A DNA stretch of 64,000 bases from Perilla frutescens (GCA_026008535.1 BRKX01000018.1:45749588-45813587), one strand, 5' to 3'; shown: positions 1 through 12,530, counted from the stretch's first letter. The notes: generated by a model not told the origin, from the letters alone. Numbers and translations are program-made.

Positions 1-3
1 TTT

Positions 4-34
<31 letters not shown>

Positions 35-380
35 ACACTCTCTCATAATTTTAACCATATAAATATATGGAGAGAAAATTTTATCAACTTTATAAAAAAA
101 TATAGGCGAATATGATTTTTATTAAAATTTCAAATTTTAATTAGTTGTTATAATAGTTTAAGTTATAATTTTTATTAAAATTTCAAATTTTAATAGTTGT
201 TATACAAAAATAGAATTGTGACATGCTTTACAAAACCCATGTTTTGATATTTTCATTAACAATTTTAAAAGTTATAATCGATTTTATTAATATTTTAAAA
301 TATTAATTAATAATTTTAATAAAATATAAATAGTACACATACAAATATAAGAAAAATAAAGTTCTAGAGAAAAATAAACA

Positions 381-464
<84 letters not shown>

Positions 465-2180
465 TGGGAAGGGTTAATTCGTAATTTTCTTTGTGGATAG
501 GTTGGGTGCCCATGATTGATTATATAATTCAACCCAAAATTGGATGGGTAAATTATCTTGTAATGGAAGGATTGGAATTCGGGCTCATCATCAATGTTGG
601 GCTCCAATCTATTGAACTAATTAAATATATGATTCGGTGGGATAATTTTATCAATTCAGCCTAAACTATGACAACCCACCGAATCAAACACACACCAAAT
701 ATTGTATAGTAGGATCATGTTTAGTTTGCTTGATTAGGCATGATTAATAAGATTATTCAACCCAGTCACATGTTTGATTCACTTAATTGGAGCTTGGTAC
801 CGAAGATAATTTGGGCACCTATCACCCATTTGAATGATAATTTATCACCCTGATATTGGTGGTGTAAATTTTCATCCAAATGACTTTTATTTCTGAGAAA
901 GGTGAAATTACCTAACTATCCTCATCCTAAAGAAATTTTGGATCATTCTACCCTTAAATTTTGAGATATTTTCGAAGAAAAAGAAACCATTTTGATTAAT
1001 TGTTCTTGTGCATCAATTAGTCCCCATGTTTGGTTAATTATTTTTTGTGCCTTACTTATTTTCAATTCTAGGTTGTTAAAACAATAATAAATGCAACTTT
1101 AACAATTATTAATGAAAATTTTATATGGAGGACAATTAATTTAAATATTCTCCTATATTTTAATTAAGATTTTTCAATGAAATTAATATATTAACAATCT
1201 ATCCTAAATAATTAAAATGACAATTAAGCAATCAAACACATGATTACTTTTTTATAAACACCACAATCTTACTTTATCCAATTAATTTTATTTCTCTCTT
1301 CAACCAAACCAAACGAAACCTTATTAATATTATTTAATACATGTGATATATAATGATAATCAAAGAATCTCCGATCTCGAATTCTTTCAAGTTTCAACGA
1401 TGAACAAATTATATTAATTGCTATTGAAACATCATGCTTCAATTTTCTACCTATATTCAATATCACATAGTTAAATTAGATCGTTTGCAGATATTAATTA
1501 TTCAATCTCATATATTAAAATTAGGTGAGATATTTAGACAGTTTGGAGGAATATATACAAGAAAACAAATTATTTTTTGGTCAAATTTTTTTCATAAGAA
1601 ACAAAATTTCTCTCACTTAACAAAACTGATGGCTGGCAGAAATTAGAAATGAAGAATCAATCTCAATTTCAAAGAATCTTGCGGCTGGTTGGCTTCAAAA
1701 TTCCTAGACGAACCAAGAAAGCAAGTGAATGAAAGGGAGAATAACTATTTGAGGAAATACTAAGAGTGAGAAAAAACGCATTTATATTTCATTCCACTAA
1801 TACAGTAAGACGTGACGTGTAAGCTTTGACATCAACCGATATCAATATATGACATTAAATACACGTAACATGCATTAATGATAATGAAACACGAAATGTA
1901 ATAATAAAAACATCACGAACCAAATCCTCTATTTTCTTCTCAACATTTTTTTGGATCATTAATTTCTACTGCTGTCCACATCAACTGTGAACTATGGTCT
2001 ATGGGAATTGTGTCACAAATCAATTTATGTCTATTTCTGTGGAGAATAAACCAACCATTTTGGTGGAAATTATATATGAAAAATTGATTCTTGTTTGCCA
2101 TGTTCACTAAATATGTGTGGCCAAGTAAAACCTACAAAGATTCCATGCATAGAGACTATGACCCTTCAATCCGACGCTTT
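1..2180. other. AT-rich intergenic DNA with microsatellites
   Basis: I see no credible gene here. There is a TA repeat at about 8-30 and a long AAT-type trinucleotide run at about 384-463. The open frame read through that run on the minus strand (positions 287-607) is a poly-leucine artefact. The rest is unstructured AT-rich sequence leading to the promoter of the FAF-like gene. Confidence 0.6.
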
Positions 2181-2187
2181 TTGCACC

Positions 2188-2194
2188 TATAAAT
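2188..2194 (+). promoter_or_regulatory. TATA box of the FAF-like gene
   Basis: TATAAAT lies 254 bp before the preferred ATG at 2448. Transcription would be expected to start about 30 bp downstream, near 2218-2222, giving a leader of about 225 nt that is rich in CT. A start there places the upstream in-frame ATG at 2223 almost at the cap, which argues against its use. Confidence 0.6.
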
Positions 2195-2447
2195 CCACCC
2201 TCACCCCTCACACTTCTACTTCATGCAATTACCTTCTTTCGTGTTTTTCTCGTCTCGTTTCGTCTTCGTCTTCGTCTCCGTCTCCGTTGTGATACACCTT
2301 CGAAAACCCAATTTCTGCTTATCCTCTGTTTTCACTCTGTTTTCATCCATAGTGAAAAGGCAAATCTGCTCTGTTTCTCCCCTGTTCTCACCCTGTATTC
2401 ACTTTTCATCCTGTTTTCTTGAAGTTATTGTTTCGTACGAGCAAAAC

Positions 2448-3101
2448 ATGTCTTCTAACTCGAGTGCCTTGCAAACTCTTTCACCCGAGCCACACTCACC
2501 GTTCTCGTGGACCCAAACCGATGACCAGAAAGCTGGTCGTCGCGACAGCAGCACGAGTGGACTAAACTCCACCGGCTACTGGAATTTCTCGCTACACCTC
2601 ACAAACACCTCGTTACTTAACGCAAGAAGCCTAGAAATGTGCACTGAGATACTAGGGTGTGAAACTGGAACCTACATTGATCCGATTGCGGACAAATGCC
2701 CGCAAACCACGCGGGAGAGGCAGTGTTCCGCCACCATTAGGCCGCGGAAAACCCGAGAAATCTGCAAGAAAATCAAACACGTCAGCAGCTTCCCACCTCC
2801 ACTTACCTCCATCAGCAGTGGCTATGGCATCAAAGTGCAGGCTCACCGCGGAGGCGGCCGGCTAGTCATAACCGCCTTCGCTTCCAACTCCGGGAACTCC
2901 AGCAGGATTCATTTCAAATCGGAGCGCGAAAACGGGAGGCTGAGGCTGTTTCTGCACAAGGATTATGGTAGAAAAACTGAGCAAGAATTGGTTGAAAACA
3001 TCAAAGAAAATGGAGGGAAAGTTGGTTGCAGTTTTAAGTGTGGAGATGGGAGTGGCAGCAACAAGCTGACTAGTTTGCCAATTTGTGTGGCTTTTTCCTA
3101 G
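2448..3101 (+). CDS. FANTASTIC FOUR (FAF)-like protein
   Basis: Intronless gene for a 217-residue protein of the plant-specific FAF family; in Arabidopsis, family members regulate shoot meristem size. Two family landmarks are visible: the LEMCTEILGCETG block at residues 62-74, and the FAF domain at about 115-170, which starts with FPPPLTSIS, continues through HRGGGRLVITAFAS and ends with SERENGRLRLFLH. The acidic tract common after the domain in other members is weak here. I chose the ATG at 2448 because the same frame stays open to an ATG at 2223, yet those 75 upstream codons read as hydrophobic Phe/Val/Ser-rich leader translation and begin only a few nt after the predicted transcription start. 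A poly-T run follows the stop at 3111-3131. Family membership is firm; which FAF or FAF-like paralogue it is cannot be told from here. Confidence 0.85.
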   Translation: MSSNSSALQTLSPEPHSPFSWTQTDDQKAGRRDSSTSGLNSTGYWNFSLHLTNTSLLNARSLEMCTEILGCETGTYIDPIADKCPQTTRERQCSATIRPRKTREICKKIKHVSSFPPPLTSISSGYGIKVQAHRGGGRLVITAFASNSGNSSRIHFKSERENGRLRLFLHKDYGRKTEQELVENIKENGGKVGCSFKCGDGSGSNKLTSLPICVAFS

Positions 3102-3159
3102 AAAGGATTTTTTTTTTTTTTTTTTTTTTTTGTGGCTTAGAGCTACTAAAGGGAACATT

Positions 3160-4085
3160 TAGATTATGTTTGCGGGGCCCATTTTGAGACGCCCCGTTTT
3201 TAAAAATGCATAAGATGTTAGATTTTATTTTATGTCGAGTTGCTAAACTATAAAATTCCGAAACAATGTTGTAACTAAAACTACAAAAAAATGAAGGAAC
3301 CGTTTGAATAAGTTAGAACTTCTCTATTTCTCATAAATACGACTCCACGTTTTTATTTTTCTAGTGTTTATCCTTTTTTTATTTTTACAAATATTATGAA
3401 ATCTTGAAAGATCATATATGGATTAACTTTTATAGTGACGGGTTCTCTGTGCCCGGGTCCCGGGATGGGGGAAGATAAGTTTTGAGAATTCAAGAAAAGG
3501 TTATAGCAAGACGAGCCGTTTATCATTACGATAGGTGTCAAGTGGAATTGCAGTGATGTTTGCAGCTGAGGCATCCTAACAGACCGGTAGACTTGAACCT
3601 TGTTCATGACCTGATCAATTCGATCAGGCACTCGCCATCTATTTTCATTGTTCAAATCTTTGACAACATGAAAAATCATTGTTCAACTAACATGTCTTAA
3701 AATGTTATAAACTCAACTAAGAATAACAAAAAATAATTAATTTTAGATGGGAATTGGGGTGGTAGTTATAATGGTACTAGACACGATGAGATGTAAAATT
3801 TTCTTGTTTATTTGCTAGTTTTTTTAGATAGGTCTATTTATATTTAGGCTGTCAAATCTTTTTCTTTCATTTTCATTATATTTTCTCTCTCCAAAATTTT
3901 CGTCCTTTTCGTAAGCTTCCCATAATCACAAGAATTTGGAAGTTGAGAATGACAACACATATAACCAACTATAAAAACATGTAGATGATAAGAGTCATCC
4001 ACATTCGTTATCTTATACTCTATTATGTTTTAATATCGTATTTTAATTTATTGGAAACGATGACCTATACATTAGTAGGTATATT
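3160..4085. other. Intergenic region after the FAF-like gene
   Basis: No gene is recognised. A 103-codon open frame on the minus strand (3368-3679) has fairly ordinary amino-acid composition but matches no family I know and has no visible promoter or splice context, so I do not call it a gene. Confidence 0.4.
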
Positions 4086-4087
4086 AA

Positions 4088-4400
4088 TTTGGGCGTAGGT
4101 GCATATTAGACGGTTAACGTATTGATCAGTCAACGCGCGTTGACCAAAAAATCCATCAAAATTAGTATCATTCATAACAATAAAATGTATCAATTTCAAA
4201 GTCCAAAAATATCATTTGTATCATTAAAAATTATTGGCAAGAAAAAAAAAACTGTTAAAATTAGTATCAATCTAAACACTACATTCAAAATTTTAAAAAA
4301 AATATCACTTGTGTCCCTAAAAAGTATTATCCGTTTTGATGATTTTTTTGGTCAACGCATTGACCGTTTGATTTACATCTTATGTGCAGGATTATTTGCG
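4088..4400. mobile_element. Palindromic MITE-like element
   Basis: The two halves are inverted copies. The left half, with CAACGCGCGTTGACCAAAAA near 4133-4152 and a following ATCCATCAAAA, is mirrored by TTTTGATGATTTTTTTGG and TCAACGCATTGACC near 4338-4366. The arms also share a GGTGCAT/TGCA outer part. The inner part is AT-rich with no coding capacity. The exact ends and target-site duplication are not resolved, so the superfamily is uncertain (Mutator-type is plausible). Confidence 0.5.
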
Positions 4401-4498
4401 TATTAATTTAATATGGTGGTATTACAATATATAAAATGTACATGAGTATTTGCGTATTAATTTAATATGATATTACAATATATATATATATATGAACA

Positions 4499-4542
<44 letters not shown>

Positions 4543-5230
4543 TGCCACATGTGTTTCTCATATTTATAATTTATGATTTATATTTATGAATTGTTCATAG
4601 TTCATGGTTCTTGGCCTTGGGTGGATCCAATATTTAAATTTCGACTAGATATTATATATAATATAGTCACGTGGCAACTCATGTAATAATGTCACGTAAT
4701 TGGTAGCAAGGGAGTACTTTTTATTATTTTGTTTTAGAAAAAAAGAACATGATAGGCGCTTAAAATTAAGTTGTATTTTTATTTGTAAGATTTAATTTAA
4801 TTTAATTTAATTTTTGTCTTTAATTTTTATGGAAATTGAATCATTGTACTTTTATTTGTATTAAAGGTGGAATTTTGTACTTGTGGTCAAAATTATATAA
4901 TATAAATACCTAATTCCATTGCGAAATAAAAGTATAATGATTCATTTTCTTGTGGTGGGAATCCAATTTTAATTATTCAGAAGAACACAAGAAAACCTTA
5001 TCCAAAAGAACATCGAAGGTTCACAACCCAAATATAATTAACATATAGAATAATATTATAATGACTAAATATGCATAATTTAATATTACAATAGAGGATT
5101 AAATGAAAAAGGGATTATGTTTTTTAGCCACTTTTTTGAATTTAATATACTTTTATCATGAAATTAAAACAGACGACTGAAAATTTGAAAAAAAATAGCT
5201 CGTGAATTCTTTTTTCAATTAACCCTAAGA
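4401..5230. other. AT-rich intergenic DNA with TA and TG microsatellites
   Basis: TA runs occur at about 4480-4492 and 4500-4518, followed directly by a (TG)n run at about 4518-4541. I see nothing gene-like. Confidence 0.6.
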
Positions 5231-5231
5231 A

Positions 5232-5585
5232 AATGATTAATTACACTTCCAAACTTGATTTTTTAGTGAAATTTCACGAATTTTAAAAACATTACATGAT
5301 AATAGTACATGGACTTTGAAAATTTTAACAAATCTAGGATGTGAGTAAAAATCCAACGACTAAAAGGTGGCGTGTCTCATCAGTATCCCGTGTGAAAATT
5401 CAACACAAATTAAAAAAATAACGTGGATCTCCAGCTCTTATTCTAAACATAGTCTCACTTTTAGGTCGCCAGATCTTATTCTAATATTAAATTTATTAAA
5501 AAAAAATTCAAAATATATACACCGTTCACGACATTTTCAAAATTTCACTAAAAATTCAAGTTAGACATGAAGTATATAATTACAC
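5232..5585. mobile_element. Palindromic MITE-like element
   Basis: The left arm (about 5236-5285) contains AACTTGATTTTTTAGTGAAA and is mirrored on the right by TTTCACTAAAAATTCAAGTT near 5544-5563. The outer arms share TGTAATTA-type sequence. There is no coding content. Neither the ends nor the target-site duplication are resolved. Confidence 0.45.
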
Positions 5586-5589
5586 ACTT

Positions 5590-6556
5590 ATAAGAAAGCA
5601 TGAATCTCTCATTCTATTGTGGAGAAAAAGCACATATTTTATTATGGTATTAAAAGAATAAAGGTATAATTCTTCACTCATTAATTCTATGCTTGTATTA
5701 ACAAATATTCCACCTTAGGTGGACATCAATTTGAAATGTCTCAATAAAGTCAGTTTCGAACCTATGCCAACGGAAATTATTAGTCTAAAAATATTTCACT
5801 ATTTGGTTATGTGACGTAGTGTTGTATTTGTGGCTAAGAAATCGATGAGATCGAATCAAACCAACTCAATTTATGTCAAGGTATTTCGTGTGCACCCGTA
5901 AATAGCAGTTACGGATATTAAAAAAAAAAGGTATGATATGATTTAAATTTATGCATATACTCAATATATATTCGGTCCATTAAAAATAAAGGACCTATAG
6001 TTAATTATACATCTCAAATAATGTAGACCAATACCAATCATATATACTTAGTTGAAATCTTGTATCTCACTTTTTTAAGGAGATTCTATTTCACTTTTAA
6101 TATTGTTCTACTTGTATTCCACTTTTAACTTTTCGGGCTTTTCACCTTTTTATTTTGATTTTATTTTTTTGGGTTTATTTAATAATTATAAATATGGCCA
6201 ATTTTATCATAATTAAGTTATAATTACTTTTTTGTTTGTTTTTAGTTGTCAATTTATGAGTTAATATATAAAACTACAATCATACATACATACATACATA
6301 CATGTAACTACACTCTACCTACATTGACGATATTTTTTTCAGCGCTGAATGATTCATGTATGGTGGAGGAGCGTGTGGACAACCGTGCTCACTACTATCC
6401 CCTCTAATAAATTTCCCTATATAGGTCAACGATTGGAGATTAAGTTTCGATCTAATTTAAGGTTTGAATTGAAAATCAAATAAAAACAGCTAGATGAATG
6501 TTTATCTTATATGTGTTAGCATTTTAAGCAATTTTGAGGACAAAAATAATCTTTTC

Positions 6557-6595
<39 letters not shown>

Positions 6596-8180
6596 GGATG
6601 CTTAAGACAAGGTGGGCCGTCAGCCTCATCTTGCCACGGCGGCGTTACCAATTATTTGTGGTGGTGCACCACCCTCCCACCCTTGTCCTAATTCCCTCCT
6701 ACTTGTTTTTCTACGTATTTCAATTGTTCTCCACAACTATTTGACCACACCTACTTTCAATAAATATACACACACACACATTTTGCATCTTTCCTAAGTC
6801 TTGGGATTATAGCCATACATATATGTCCAACGGTGTCATCAATCTAATCCATTTCTTTTCATAATTGATGATGATCTATTTGGGTATATAGTGTCGTCGT
6901 CGCTACAAGAATCGGGTCTTTTATTGTGAATGAAGTGTCTACTGTGTATTTCGTACAATCATTATACAACACACACATATACATATATATCTTCAACGTG
7001 ATAATGTCATTTCTATCATATTGTAGAGAATGAAATATCACACACACACACACGCATATCTTAATGTCATCTCTATCATGTTGTACGAAATGAAATATTA
7101 TACACAACTCTATGAATTATGATCGATTCTCAATTGTGGAATTTCTTCATAATTGATGTGCAAGTGAGATTGATACAGCACCAAGAACCACATATTGTTG
7201 TCACTTAAAAATAATCACTCATTATTCACAAACCAAGTATTATGAATATCACTCATTATTTAGCTTTTTTTATTTAATTTTAATTGGGACTTCATAAAAT
7301 ACCACTTAAATATAACATGAAATAAAAAAAAAAAAACATGAAATTCAAAATATATTTCTTTGCTCCAAGAGCCAGTCGACCCTAGCCAGTTCTTGATGTG
7401 TGTTATCTTCCAAATTAAATCTCAAAACTTGACGTGCATAAAATATAACAAAAAAAAAACTATTAAATGAGATTAAAAATCAATTGTGAATTAAATGAGA
7501 TTAAAAATAATTACAAGAATATTAGTAGTTGTTAATTTATCTATGAGAATTGAGAAATAATAGTTGTAGGCATGCATGGTGGGAAGATTCCCGACAAAAG
7601 TATCCATAAAAGATAACACAAAATCGTTCATTTTTTGCTTTGGGAAATCTACTCTATGCTGTCGGAAAATCCACAAAATTGTCTTCTTCTATATACTTTC
7701 CTTAATTGCATATTCAACTAATTATATATTTATTCCTATAAAAAATATTAACTTTATATACGAAACTAGTAATTATTAATGTTGTTGCGATTACATATAT
7801 TTTTAATTATTTCGAAATAAAGGAAACTCGTGACTTGACATTTTCAATAAGCAGGCTGAATTGAAATTGATAGATGATACTGGAAAACTAAAAAAAAAAA
7901 CCTAGTTTGAAGAGAGAGATAGATCAAGCTATTTAATTATACTACAAGAAAATAAGCAAATTAAAATTTAAAGAAAAATATTACACCAAAAAAATAATAA
8001 TAATTGATTGGAACATTTAAAATTTAGGAATTCCGACAAAAACAAACCGCCTGATATTATAATGACGTGATATACTTTATTGGAATATGCTTTGAGGAAA
8101 AAAAAAATATTGATGGGAACAATAATTACCGTATTTATTTATTTATTTATTTTATTCAACTGCAAATTTTCAACAAGTAA
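5590..8180. other. AT-rich intergenic DNA with GA and CA microsatellites
   Basis: No gene is recognised. A (GA)n run lies at about 6559-6591 and CA runs at about 6769-6780 and 7040-7052. Short open frames here run through these repeats and are not credible genes. A direct repeat of the form CTATCAT-TTGTA-GAATGAAATA recurs near 7013-7035 and 7073-7097. Confidence 0.55.
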
Positions 8181-8184
8181 TATA

Positions 8185-8425
8185 CTCCCTCCCTTTCTAT
8201 ATAAATGTCATTCTAGCTATCTAATTTTGTTTCAAAAAAAGTGTCATTCTACAATTTCAAGACATAAAATTCATACTTTTCTCATATTTACCCTCATTTA
8301 ATGCATTCAAACATTTATATTTTGCTCATTTAATGTATTCACACAAGGGTATATTAGGTAATTCAATTAATTTATTAATTTGTGTGCATTTATCCAAAAT
8401 GACAATTAAATAGAAACAGAGAGAG
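8185..8425. mobile_element. Stowaway-type MITE, copy 1
   Basis: A 241 bp element flanked by TA on both sides (8183-8184 and 8426-8427). The ends are CTCCCTCCCTTTCTA on the left and, inverted, TAGAAACAGAGAGAG on the right. This is the classic Tc1/mariner-derived Stowaway terminus. It is in reverse orientation relative to the copy at 9024-10053 and clearly homologous inside (shared blocks AATGCACACA, GTGTGAATA-ATTAAATGA and AAATATGAGAAAA). No transposase is encoded. Confidence 0.85.
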
Positions 8426-9023
8426 TATATATTACTATATTAGTATATATCATTGTTGGAAGATATCATAGCATTCTAACAATTTTTTTTTTTGTTTCTA
8501 ACGAAATCCTTTCTAAAATATTAGGATTACAATCACATTTACTAATTTTAAAATTTAATTCATTTTTTGTCAGTAATCTTTAGTCACGCCAGATTCCGTG
8601 GCATTTTCTGTGGCATCTCGTGTGCTAAATTTTCAATTTATTTAATTTGTTGTGATTTATTTTAATTAAAAAATTTATTTAGGGTTCATTCTTCTCCAAA
8701 TAGGATATATAAAAAAATTAAAAATAAATTGAGAAAAAATTAGTTTGACTCATAGAATGTAACACGATTGGACACATGAGATCTGATCCGATCTTTAGTT
8801 GACGGTTACGAAATATTTAAAACACACATGATCACAATTCCATGTATAAAATGAAATGGGATCACCTGTATCAATTCATGTTGCATCACTTGTTTCAACT
8901 CTTTAATTTAAAAAAAAAACGAACTCTTGAATAGGGGTGTGCAAATGGTTGCACCGAGCCAAATTAACAAAACTAAATAAAAAAATTATTAAAAAAATTC
9001 AAATCGAACCAACCAGAATAATA

Positions 9024-10053
9024 CTCCATCTATTTCTGAATAAGTATCATTGCAGATGAATGCACACATATTAATAAAAATATTAATTAGATGATCAAAT
9101 TATCTTATACACACTTATGTGAATATATTAAATGAATTAAATATGGTTATTTGAATGGATTAAATGAGGCAAATATGAGAAAAATGTGAAATTTTTTACA
9201 TCGATTGTGTAAAACGACACTTTTTGTGAAATAAAATTTAAGTACTTATTAATAAGGGATGTCAATCGGGTTAACCCGTTCGGTTTCGGGCTAACCCGTT
9301 TTGGTTTCGGTCCTATTCGATTCGGGTCTATTCGGTTAAAATTTTCTTCGGGCTCAAAATCTTCAGCCCTAACCCTAACCCTTCGATTTTCAGGCTAGCC
9401 CGTCGGGCCAACATGTTTATGATTTTTTTTCCACGTGTATAAATTATATATTGATAATTCTCCTAAATAATCATTATCTCTTATTCTTGAAATAAACTAA
9501 TACGTGAAAAATAAGATAAAATGAAAAGAACATGACAAATACAAAATTTAATTAAGTTCAAACTGTATCAAATGAAAGAAAACAAAAATAAATGACATGA
9601 AAATGACAATAATGTTCAATCATAATTTGTTCTTCAAAAAATAATCATTTTAAACTACACCACAAATCTATTTATAGCTTAATCTTCCATCTAATTTGAA
9701 CTACAATCTTCTTCCACTTTAACAATATTTGAAGCCCTTCAACTACATGTTTGATTCCATCTTCAAAATATTTATCATTTATCAAAAGAAATAATAATAT
9801 TATAATATTATAAATTAAATAAATTAAAACATGATAAATTATAATAACTAGTTAGTTTAAAGAAATATAGGTAGGGATGTCAATCGGGCCAACCCGTTTT
9901 GGTTTCGGGTCTATTCGGTTCAGGCCGAATCGGTTAAAAAAAAATTCGGGCCAGAAATTTGTGGCCCTAATCCACCTTTTTTTCGATTTTTTCGGGTCGG
10001 CCCATCGGTTTCGGGCTAAATTAACATCCCTACTTATTATGAAACAGAGGGAG
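9024..10053. mobile_element. Stowaway-type MITE, copy 2, interrupted by a hAT element
   Basis: The ends CTCCATCTATTTCTGAATAA (left) and GAAACAGAGGGAG (right) are flanked by TA. Removing the 780 bp insert and one 8 bp duplication leaves about 242 bp, the same size as the copy at 8185-8425, and the internal blocks match that copy in inverted orientation. It therefore inserted into the outer hAT element and was later hit itself. Confidence 0.85.
9253..10032. mobile_element. Inner hAT-type non-autonomous element
   Basis: Inverted ends TAAGGGATGTCAAT (left) and TTAACATCCCTA (right) are flanked by CTTATTAA (9245-9252) and CTTATTAT (10033-10040), a 7 of 8 match typical of hAT. The left terminal block (GATGTCAATCGGG, AACCCGTT, GGTTTCGGG, CTATTCGGTT) is repeated in the same orientation at 9872-9945, so the element carries two direct copies of its subterminal region around an AT-rich centre. 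No transposase is present. Confidence 0.8.
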
Positions 10054-10559
10054 TATATATAACTGAACCAAACCATAATTCTTTGGTTAGTTTGGTTTGA
10101 TTTTCGGTTTAACCGAATTTTCAATGATTATTTTTATTTTTCCCAAACATTTATATCTAAAGAAAATAACATTCATTCAATAGATAACAGACGATATATT
10201 AAATAAGTAAATGTTTAAAAAACTCTAAAACTAGAAAATTGAAACTAAATATTAGAATTACTAATATTATTTAGGTATATAATACCTTTTAAATTTATTA
10301 ATTTAGATATAATTAATATAAGAATTATAAATTATAAATTATAAATATAGTATACATATATTTTGGTTGGTTCGATTTTAATTAAAATATTTTTTTACTT
10401 AAACTAAAATCGAACCGAATTATATTTTAATTTTAAATTCAACATCAAACCAAAATTAAAGAAAAAAATAATCAAACCAGCCGAACCAAATAACTTGATT
10501 TAGTTTAATATTTTTAGTTTTGATTCGATTTTACACACCTGTACTCGTGAACGTAGGCT

Positions 10560-11110
10560 GATTTTAACTGAACCATAAATCATGTGTCTTTATTTTATGC
10601 ATATCTTGAAATTAAACCGTGAGAAATTCAAATGATTTGGACTATATGAATAATGAATAGTCAACACTCATCAATTTGCTTTGGGATTTCCATTGGCCGC
10701 AAATAGCAAATGTTTTCTGACTGAATATCTATTGATCAGAACAAAATCTGCTGAAAATAGAGTGTGTGTGTGGGTGTTGATATATACATACACACATGTG
10801 TATGTATAGATTAATTCAGTGTACGAATCAAAATCGGATCTTTTTTTCAGTAGCCTTAAATAGAATCCTACCTTTTTTCAATCTCTAGATTTCGCGACAA
10901 GAAAAGAGCAATTTATGAGGATTTCATGCACGCACACGCAATCTTGAATATTTCCATTTTCTACACATAATTCATGCTTCCATCATGAAATTTCATCAAG
11001 TAAAACTGCACTATAAATGGAAAAATTAAGAATTATAAATTATAATGGTGGTAGAAATAATATAAAACTAAGGGCGTGGACTCCTTTAAATTTGATTTAC
11101 CGTCGACAAT
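10560..11110. other. Intergenic DNA
   Basis: No gene or repeat is recognised apart from a short TG run near 10761-10774 and TATACATACACACATG-type repeats near 10782-10805. Confidence 0.5.
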
Positions 11111-11116
11111 TATATA

Positions 11117-11429
11117 CTACCTCCGTTTCAAAATGTTTGTTGTTTTGTTTTTTTTATCTGGAATTAAGAATTAATTTTGTGGACAAATATACTCATCCAT
11201 CATATATGCCATAAAATCTAATTCATCTATATTTTCCTAAAAAATAACAATATTTTCTCTCTCCATATATTTTTCTCTCTTCATATATTATAGGTAAGTT
11301 AGAATCAAGAAATCTTGTAGGATTGAGAGGGTTAAAATTGGGACAGAGGATGGCAAATTATATAAAACAACAAATATTTTAAAACAAATAAAAAAACCTA
11401 AAACAACAAACATTTTGAAATGGAGGTAG
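11117..11429. mobile_element. Stowaway-type MITE with about 30 bp inverted ends
   Basis: Left end CTACCTCCGTTTCAAAATGT continuing TTGTTGTTTT; the right end is its inverted complement with one mismatch near the tip (GGAGGTAG preceded by CATTTTGAAAT). TA flanks both sides (11115-11116, 11430-11431). It is 313 bp and AT-rich inside. The internal sequence differs from the 8185 and 9024 family, so this is a second Stowaway family. Confidence 0.85.
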
Positions 11430-11431
11430 TA

Positions 11432-12340
11432 TATTTTTTTGACAGGGACAATTATATATATTAAGTAGGAGCGAAGTCCTCTTCTTTTTTGTCTTGTGTG
11501 TAAAATAAAAATGTCTCGAATTCGAAATTTGACGTTCTTCCATTCCCCAACTAAAAAAGGAAGTTTGAGCGGATTCTAATTGAGTCGATTATACATGGTG
11601 ACCAATTATTTATATTAGATTTTGTTTTTTTAATCTAATGTATCTACTTAATTTAATTACAAAGAGAAATATAATGGTTCAATTTTTTCACAATAGAGAT
11701 AAATTTTTTATCTATATTATATCTAAAAATAAGATAGTCACTATAAATAGTAATAATTAATTTTCCTGTCTAAACGCACTTCCTATAAATAAAAATAAAA
11801 TATTTATTTATTAATTAATATTTATATTATATAGTTATTCAATACTGGATTTTCAATATCATATTTTTTTTTATTTGGCAAAAATACTATATTTTTATCA
11901 AAAATTATTTTGTTCATAAAATGAAATAAATTATGTGGTCTTTAAATTGTTGACTTATATGTGAATTTTCTAAACAACTATTTTTTTAACGATGGACCAT
12001 AATTTTATGTTAATTATCATTCTTTTAAGTATTATGAGTAAATTTTCTAATATAATAATTTAAAAATATTTTAAATTTTTAAGCTGATTAAATATATTAA
12101 AATAATTCCAAATCCACATCAAAATTTCAATTGAATATATTTAAATTTTCAAATTAAATGTATTAATCAAGATACACATCGAGAATTTTAAATTAAATAT
12201 ATATACTTAAATTTTTGAACTAAATGTATTAATTGAACTTAGCAATTAATTATTAAATATATGTATTCCATTAATTATGTATGTATGTATATGTATGTAT
12301 ATATATATATATATATATATTAAATAGTTAATGCTTATAT
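11432..12340. other. AT-rich intergenic DNA
   Basis: No gene is recognised. ATGTATG/TATG repeats and a TA run lie near 12279-12320. The sequence then merges into a U2-like repeat. Confidence 0.5.
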
Positions 12341-12360
12341 TTTTAGTTTTTCAAACAAAA

Positions 12361-12530
12361 ATCATCTCACGTAAAAAAAACTTATAAATATTGTTATGCA
12401 TGAACAAATTATAAATTATGAATCCCAACAATAATATTTCCACATTTGTTGATCATGTCTAAGTTGAGATCAAGTGCAATATTTAGATATTTAATATTAT
12501 TATTTTAATATTAAATATTAAATATATGTT
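12361..12530 (+). pseudogene. U2 snRNA-like relic with promoter, copy 1
   Basis: Plus-strand copy. A degraded upstream element ATCTCACGT (12364-12372) is followed by TATAAATT (12410-12417), then a block aligning with U2 nt 5-65: AAGTTGAGATCAAGTGCAAT (12461-12480) and TTTTAATATTAAATATT. Known plant U2 has CTAAGATCAAGTGTAGTATC at the equivalent place. The branch-site pairing hexamer GTAGTA has become GCAATA, so the copy could not act in splicing. Confidence 0.55.

Larger units (their letters stand above)
8932..10543. mobile_element. Outer hAT-type non-autonomous element carrying nested insertions
   Basis: Ends TAGGGGTGTGCAAA (left) and TTTTACACACCTGTA (right) are imperfect inverted repeats. 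Flanking 8-mers CTCTTGAA (8924-8931) and CTCGTGAA (10544-10551) match at 7 of 8 positions, the duplication length of hAT insertions. The arms are rich in GAACCAAACC/GGTTTGGTTC-type sequence. Without its nested Stowaway the element would be about 580 bp. It has no coding capacity. Confidence 0.75.

Noticed and set aside
287..607. 106-codon minus-strand frame with a long poly-Leu
   Set aside because: It is translation of the AAT trinucleotide microsatellite, with no homology or gene context.
2652..2865. Frames on both strands within the FAF-like gene
   Set aside because: They are shadows of the FAF frame, which carries the recognisable domain.
6494..6691. Small frame containing RERERERERE
   Set aside because: It runs through a (GA)n microsatellite.
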